Position numbers and translations under genes: made by a program. Positions 12,588 through 17,206 of a stretch of DNA of 17,206 bases are shown piece by piece. The stretch's first letter is position 1. The number at the start of each line of letters is the position of its first letter. The notes beneath the pieces are model-generated. The model made no database searches. It saw nothing but the letters and a program-made list of their open reading frames with translations, and was not told where the DNA came from. The DNA is from BS750m-G57 sp964392945 (GTDB lineage Bacteria; Planctomycetota; Phycisphaerae; SM23-33). Location of the stretch: positions 1 through 17,206 of the forward strand of contig CAYMSH010000102.1 of assembly GCA_964392945.1 (NCBI GenBank), read 5' to 3'.

Positions 12588-15500
12588 ATGACAATGCGAA
12601 ACCCAACCAGGATCGTCTTAATACTCGTTTGCCTCGCCGCTGCGTGCCTCTGCATTACCGCCGGTTCGGCCCGGGGCGCCAAGCCGCCGAACTTCAGCGG
12701 AGCCGAATGGATATGGCACAAAGGCGCAGGCGAGGCGGCCGGGACCTGGTACTTCCAGAAGGGGATGGCGTTCCCCGCCGGACAGAAGCCCAAGAAGGCT
12801 CAGATTATCATCACGTGCGACAACCTCTGGACGCTGCATGTCAACGGCAAGCAGGTCGGGCGCAACGATGCCGCCGCGGACTCCTGGAAGCGTCCGCAGA
12901 GTATTGAAGTCGCCAAGCACCTGGTGATCGAGAAGAACGCAATCGCCATTACCGGAGCCAACACCGTTCCCGGACCGTCGGGACTCCTGGTCAAGATGGT
13001 CGTCGAATTCGAAGACGCCAAGACAAAGAAGTTCGTGCTCGCCAGCGACAAGACCTGGATCAGTTCATCCAAGCCGACAACCGGCTGGAAGGACAACGGT
13101 TTCACCGCCGGGCCCGACTGGACGCCTGTTACGGTTATCGGTCCATACGGTTCGGCGCCGTGGGGCAAGCTGGACGGCAGCAAGGCTCCTCGCGTCCGGC
13201 GTCCTCGCAAACCGGCGCCCTTGCCGGCGGTCCTGGCCGACAAAGAGGAACTCAAGAAACCGATCTACAAAGACGGCGTGGTCTTTGTCGGCGGGGCGGT
13301 TGGTCTTAACGTGAACCGCCAGCCGATCTATCACCAGAACATACGCCGCACACGCGCCTATTTCGAGATGGACCCAATGACCCCCGCGGCGCTGGGGCGC
13401 CAGCTCTGGAGCCTCATCCCGCTTGGGCCCGACGGCAAGAAGACGCTGCTGTGCGACGCCGGACAGGGAACCGTCGGCTCGCCGAGCGTTTCCTTTGACG
13501 GCAAGACGGTCTACTTTACGAAGGTAAAAGCAGGCGAGGCCTACTTCCACATCTACAAGATCGACATGACGGCGACAGGCGACGCGGCCCCGGGTCAGCC
13601 CAAGAGCGTCGTGCAGCTTACAGACGGCCCGTTCCACGATTACGATCCCATGGAGCTGCCTGACGGGCGCATCGCCTTCAGCTCCACGCGAATCGGAAGC
13701 CGCGAAGAGTATCACGGCAAATACGCTTCGTCGCTCTGGACATTCGATCCAAAGAGCGGAAAGATCCGCCCGCTGACTTACCACATCGTGGCCGACCGCG
13801 AACCGCGAGTTACTTCTGACGGACAGTTGGCGTTTATTCGGTCCGACAACTTCCTGGAGCGTGCGAAAGTAGAAGTGCACCTGCACCAGACGCGTATGGA
13901 CGGGACCGCCGGGCAGGTCATAATCGGGCCCGGACGCAAGGGCATTCGCCTCGATCGCGACGTGGCCGCCGAGCCGGCGATGAGCTGGCTGCGAAGATTC
14001 GGAATCGGCAGCCCGGCTCCGATGCCTGACGGTCGTGTCGCCGCGATCAATCAGCGCGGGCTGGTGACCTCGGCTACTGCTACCGGGCTGGATATCGGCA
14101 GCGGATTCCTGCCGTTCGACCTGTCGCCGCTGCCGGATGGACGCCTGCTCTGCACGGCTATAGGAAAGAACCAGATCGTCGTTTTCGACCCGAAGGACAA
14201 GAGCAAAAAGGGCGTTTTCTCGATGAACGGCATTCACTCCGTCGTTCACCTCGGCGCTCGCAAGAAGCCCTCGGTCATGCCCTCGATGGTTGACCCCGCT
14301 GCAGAACGCCGCCTCGACAAGACCGGCTACCTCTACTGCCAGAACGTTCTGAACACCCAGCACGTCTCGGCCGACACGAAGCGAATCAAGGCGATCCGCG
14401 TCTACGAAGGCCGCCCCTTCACGCTCGACCCGACGAAGTCAATTTACGTGCATATCGGAACTGTTGGCGTGGAGCTTGGGACCGTGCCGCTGGCGGCCGA
14501 CGGTTCGTTCTATATTGAAGTGCCCGCAGACCGCCCGCTGGCTCTGCAGGCCATCGACGGCGAAGGACGAGCGGTCATAAACGAGCTGTCGTGGATCTAC
14601 ACTCGTCCTGGCGAACAGAGGGCGTGCGTCGGTTGCCACGCTCCAGTTGACGCCGCGCCGAGCATGACCCCGGCCAAGGCGATGCGAAGCAGGCCCATGA
14701 AGCTGACCGGCCAGGGCGACCCGCACCGCTTCCGGGCCAATAACGGCGCCAACGGCGGGATCGTGAACCTGCAGCTCGACAAGTTCCGCGAGGTCGTCGG
14801 CATAAACATGTTCAAAGTTCCCAACGATACGAGTCTTTCGACGATTCGGCGTCTCGGGATATTGCGCAACCGATCGTCTGTGCCGATTCTGGTAAAGGCG
14901 CTGGCCGACAAGAGTCCTGAGAAGCGTTGCGCCGCGGCGATGTCGCTGTCGGCGTGCGGCGATCGCAGTGCGATCAAGCCGCTTATGATCTCTCTGGAAG
15001 ACACCAACCCCACAGTCGCTCGCGCCGCAGCGTGCGCCCTGGAGCATTTGACCGGCAACCCCGCCGGCGGAACGGATTTCGACGCGATCGAAAAGGCGCT
15101 GATCGCCAAAATCTCGTCTGGCGGACAGACTGCCGGTGCGGAGTCATCGGCCAAGAAACCTGCTCCGAAGATCGTCATCAAGTCGGCGCTCTACGGCGTA
15201 AAAGGCAAACCCGCCAAGCAGATCGATCTGAGCAAGAAGATCGCCAAGCGAATCGCCAACGGTTTGTTCACCTTCAGTGCGAGCTACAAATTCGCAGGCA
15301 AGGATCCCGCTCCCGGCATCAACAAGACAACGGAGTTGGAGTACACCATCGGCGGGAAGACGAAGAAAGCCTCGCTCAGAGAGGGCGCCGAGTTCGATCT
15401 CATTCTGGGCCAGACCGGCGGAGCCGGAGCCGTAAGCAGCAGCGCCGGACAGGAAGTCCACATGGCGATTGAGGCCCTGGGACACATCGGCGGCGATGCC

Positions 15501-16658
15501 GGCAAGAAGGCGATCCGCGACTGGCTCAAGGCCAACCCCAAAGGCGAACTGCGAATGCTGATGGCCGCCATTCGTTCGCTCGGCTACCTGCAGGACCAAA
15601 AGGCGATACCGGATCTCGTGGCGATTATGCACGCCAATATCGGCGCACGCGGAAAGGGCGGCTGGAACGAAGGCGGCTTCAACCAGAAGCCGACATACCT
15701 GTGCGCCACCGCCGCCGAAGCCCTCGGCCGGATCGGCGGCCCGGAAGCGGAAAAAGAGATTCTCGCGGCGCTTGCCAAGCTGGGCAATTTCGAGACCCAG
15801 GTCATGCGAACAGGCGAGCACGGCTGGCTGAGAAGCGCCCAGGCCTCCCCGGGCTACTTCCGTATGCTCGAGGCGCTGGAACGCATGAACAGCAAATCCG
15901 GCGGCGAACTTGCCGGGGCGCTGGTAATGTCGATCCCGACTGACAAAGACCGGGGTCTGCTGTACGAGCTTGATACTTATGAAGCGCTGGTCGGGCGCAC
16001 TGTAAAACGCATCGGCCGGATGGACGACGTAATGGAAGCGTGCCTGGCGGTGCTGGGCGACAAGACCGGAAAAACCAAGATCGACCCGGCGATGAAAGCC
16101 GCGGTCTCCAAGGCCCCGCACAACGAGGGGCACATCAGGCGGCATTCGGCCCAGGCCCGTGCGGCCCAGGTTATTTCGGTAGTCTGCATGGACCTGAAAT
16201 ACGCCGAAAGGGTCCGCAACGTGCTGAAGACCTGGCGGGCCGATAAGCCGTCGGAAACTCGCGCGTGGACATGTTTCATGCTGACCCGAACGCTGGGGCG
16301 CATCGGCGACACCGGATCGGTTGACCTGTTTGTTGAGATGCTGACCAAAGACCCGACGGAAACATCGCTGGGGCTGAACCCGCCGCCGGCCCACATTATC
16401 TACAAGGCGTGGCGGCCGTTCTACCGCCCGGCCGCGGCCTGGTCGCTCGGACGGATGAAAGCCAAGGCGGCCCCGGCGCTGCTGAAAGCCGTGCAGGATC
16501 TGGATAACGCATCAAGCACGCGCCAGCAGGCGGCGATCGCACTCGGCGAAATAGGCGACAAGAGCACCCTGACCGAACTGAAGAAGATCGCCGAAGAATA
16601 CCCCGAACTAATGACCAGGCGATCGCTCCTGAAGTCGATCGAGAAACTGTCGAAGTGA
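12588..16658 (+). CDS. jelly roll + HzsA-related heme + HEAT-repeat fusion protein
   Basis: This is a 1356-residue secreted multidomain protein. I start it at ATG 12588, with GAGAG 7 bases upstream; residues 1-31 are then a clean Sec signal (cut after SARGA). A TTG 39 bases upstream would place a hydrophilic segment before the signal. Residues about 36-200 resemble the jelly-roll domain of rhamnosidase-type proteins (AEWIWHKG...WTLHVNGKQVGRND). Residues about 225-690 are HzsA-related: PD40-like propeller repeats (VSFDGKTVYFTK, LPDGRIAFSSTR) and a middle domain ending in one heme motif, CVGCH (680-684). The second heme motif of its relatives is missing. HEAT-like helices follow (about 750-821 and 957-1356; for example AAEALGRIGGPEAEKEIL and AAIALGEIGDKSTL). 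Between them, residues 862-945 form a beta-type domain (LYG...GDPxPG-like...EGAEF). HEAT repeats suggest protein binding. The next gene follows after 50 bases. Function unknown. Confidence 0.85.
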   Translation: MTMRNPTRIVLILVCLAAACLCITAGSARGAKPPNFSGAEWIWHKGAGEAAGTWYFQKGMAFPAGQKPKKAQIIITCDNLWTLHVNGKQVGRNDAAADSWKRPQSIEVAKHLVIEKNAIAITGANTVPGPSGLLVKMVVEFEDAKTKKFVLASDKTWISSSKPTTGWKDNGFTAGPDWTPVTVIGPYGSAPWGKLDGSKAPRVRRPRKPAPLPAVLADKEELKKPIYKDGVVFVGGAVGLNVNRQPIYHQNIRRTRAYFEMDPMTPAALGRQLWSLIPLGPDGKKTLLCDAGQGTVGSPSVSFDGKTVYFTKVKAGEAYFHIYKIDMTATGDAAPGQPKSVVQLTDGPFHDYDPMELPDGRIAFSSTRIGSREEYHGKYASSLWTFDPKSGKIRPLTYHIVADREPRVTSDGQLAFIRSDNFLERAKVEVHLHQTRMDGTAGQVIIGPGRKGIRLDRDVAAEPAMSWLRRFGIGSPAPMPDGRVAAINQRGLVTSATATGLDIGSGFLPFDLSPLPDGRLLCTAIGKNQIVVFDPKDKSKKGVFSMNGIHSVVHLGARKKPSVMPSMVDPAAERRLDKTGYLYCQNVLNTQHVSADTKRIKAIRVYEGRPFTLDPTKSIYVHIGTVGVELGTVPLAADGSFYIEVPADRPLALQAIDGEGRAVINELSWIYTRPGEQRACVGCHAPVDAAPSMTPAKAMRSRPMKLTGQGDPHRFRANNGANGGIVNLQLDKFREVVGINMFKVPNDTSLSTIRRLGILRNRSSVPILVKALADKSPEKRCAAAMSLSACGDRSAIKPLMISLEDTNPTVARAAACALEHLTGNPAGGTDFDAIEKALIAKISSGGQTAGAESSAKKPAPKIVIKSALYGVKGKPAKQIDLSKKIAKRIANGLFTFSASYKFAGKDPAPGINKTTELEYTIGGKTKKASLREGAEFDLILGQTGGAGAVSSSAGQEVHMAIEALGHIGGDAGKKAIRDWLKANPKGELRMLMAAIRSLGYLQDQKAIPDLVAIMHANIGARGKGGWNEGGFNQKPTYLCATAAEALGRIGGPEAEKEILAALAKLGNFETQVMRTGEHGWLRSAQASPGYFRMLEALERMNSKSGGELAGALVMSIPTDKDRGLLYELDTYEALVGRTVKRIGRMDDVMEACLAVLGDKTGKTKIDPAMKAAVSKAPHNEGHIRRHSAQARAAQVISVVCMDLKYAERVRNVLKTWRADKPSETRAWTCFMLTRTLGRIGDTGSVDLFVEMLTKDPTETSLGLNPPPAHIIYKAWRPFYRPAAAWSLGRMKAKAAPALLKAVQDLDNASSTRQQAAIALGEIGDKSTLTELKKIAEEYPELMTRRSLLKSIEKLSK

Positions 16659-16708
16659 GTTCAGCCCGGCGATACTCGCAGATAACCCATAGTTCAAAGG
16701 AACAGATA

Positions 16709-17206
16709 ATGAAAAGACGCGAATTCCTGAAAACGTCCGCCGCGGTGACAGCCGCCGGCGCTTTTGTGGCCCCGCAGTTCAGCATAGGCAAACCCGGCCC
16801 GGCGCCCAGCGATAAGATCAACATCGCCATGGTCGGCAACGGCGGGATCGCCGGGATGGCCTACGGCGGCGTTCGCGGCGAGAGTATTGTCGCCGTCTGC
16901 GATATTGACGAGGGCAGACTCAAACGCGGCGACGCCAAGAAGTTCACCGACTACCGCAAAATGTACGACAAGATGGGCAAAGAGATCGACGGCGTTTGCG
17001 TTAACGCGCCGGACCACACACACTTCGGCGCCACGATCGAAGCGATGCGTCGCGGATACCACGTCTGCACGCAGAAGCCCCTGACCCACGATCTCTGGCA
17101 GGCCCGCACGCTCCTCAAGGCCGCCAAAAAGTATCCCAAACTCGTGACCAACATGGCCAACCAGGGCCACACCTACAACGGTATTCGCGACATGGCCGAG
17201 CTATAC
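16709..17206 (+). CDS. Tat-exported Gfo/Idh/MocA family oxidoreductase, 3' partial
   Basis: The first 166 codons of a gene that runs off the right edge. AAAGGA lies before the ATG with a 6-7 base gap. A Tat-type signal RREFLK (3-8) and an alanine-rich stretch to about residue 30 indicate export. INIAMVGNGGIAGMA (38-52) is the Rossmann dinucleotide-binding loop. SIVAVCDID (59-67) is the end of the second strand, with acidic residues that normally contact the adenosine ribose. NAPDHTHF and QKPLTHD follow; QKP stands where many family members have the EKP motif, and this Gln form is common in planctomycete members as I recall. NMANQGH is also typical. Family members oxidise or reduce sugars and related polyols with NAD(P); why so many planctomycete versions are exported is unclear. 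It follows the HEAT fusion gene by 50 bases on the same strand. The C-terminal substrate domain is not visible. Confidence 0.9.
   Translation, partial: MKRREFLKTSAAVTAAGAFVAPQFSIGKPGPAPSDKINIAMVGNGGIAGMAYGGVRGESIVAVCDIDEGRLKRGDAKKFTDYRKMYDKMGKEIDGVCVNAPDHTHFGATIEAMRRGYHVCTQKPLTHDLWQARTLLKAAKKYPKLVTNMANQGHTYNGIRDMAELY

Noticed and set aside
13065..14363. Long open frame on the minus strand (432 codons) inside the fusion gene
   Set aside because: It is antisense to a clearly coding frame with recognisable domains, shows no domain of its own, and GC-rich third positions commonly open such frames.
15144..16394. Open frame of 416 codons opposite the HEAT region
   Set aside because: It is a shadow of the HEAT-coding strand with no recognisable domain.
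1..17206. CRISPR array, tRNA, rRNA, insertion sequence or prophage genes
   Set aside because: No regularly spaced repeats, cloverleaf-like segment, transposase or integrase motifs were seen; the window is almost fully filled by the genes listed.

Overview
The window looks like GC-rich chromosomal DNA from a member of the PVC superphylum, most likely Planctomycetota. That is inference from gene content: Tat-exported sulfatases, several HzsA-related c-type heme proteins, a Tat-dependent Gfo/Idh/MocA oxidoreductase of planctomycete style, and large heme/HEAT fusions typically occur together there. I see no rRNA, tRNA, CRISPR array, transposase or integrase. Nearly every base is coding. The longest gaps are 185 bases (12403-12587) and 150 bases (10408-10557).

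Layout. (1) Positions 2-2050, plus strand: the 3' part of an HzsA-related diheme protein fused to a C-terminal formylglycine-generating-enzyme-like (SUMF1) domain that lacks the catalytic cysteines. (2) Positions 10407 down to 2106, minus strand: a tight five-gene cluster with gaps of only 13-31 bases. In order it encodes Tat sulfatase B, an HzsA-related diheme protein, Tat sulfatase A, a seven-repeat FG-GAP beta-propeller protein and a DUF900-type alpha/beta-hydrolase lipoprotein. (3) Positions 10408-10557: a divergent control region with two inverted repeats. (4) Positions 10558-17206, plus strand: a secreted PHB-depolymerase-like esterase; a 1356-residue protein combining a jelly-roll domain, an HzsA-related heme domain and HEAT repeats; and the start of a Tat-exported Gfo/Idh/MocA oxidoreductase.

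How the genes may work together (inference). Every complete gene carries a Sec, Tat or lipoprotein signal, so the products act in the periplasm or at the envelope. Two sulfatases, an esterase, another hydrolase, a propeller protein and a sugar-type oxidoreductase fit breakdown of a sulfated and possibly acylated polysaccharide. Three HzsA-related heme proteins with different accessory modules (FGE-like; none; jelly roll plus HEAT) add a redox component whose role in such loci is not known to me. No glycoside hydrolase, SusC/SusD pair, sulfatase-maturing enzyme or regulator gene lies in the window.

The least expected signals are two in-frame, repeat-like insertions. One is in sulfatase A (DPSAGSGQA, 5624-5650). 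The other is in the HzsA-related gene, with two hairpins at 7189-7241. Both encode a P-S-[A/T]-G-S core, which suggests one family of small dispersed elements that insert in frame into genes.
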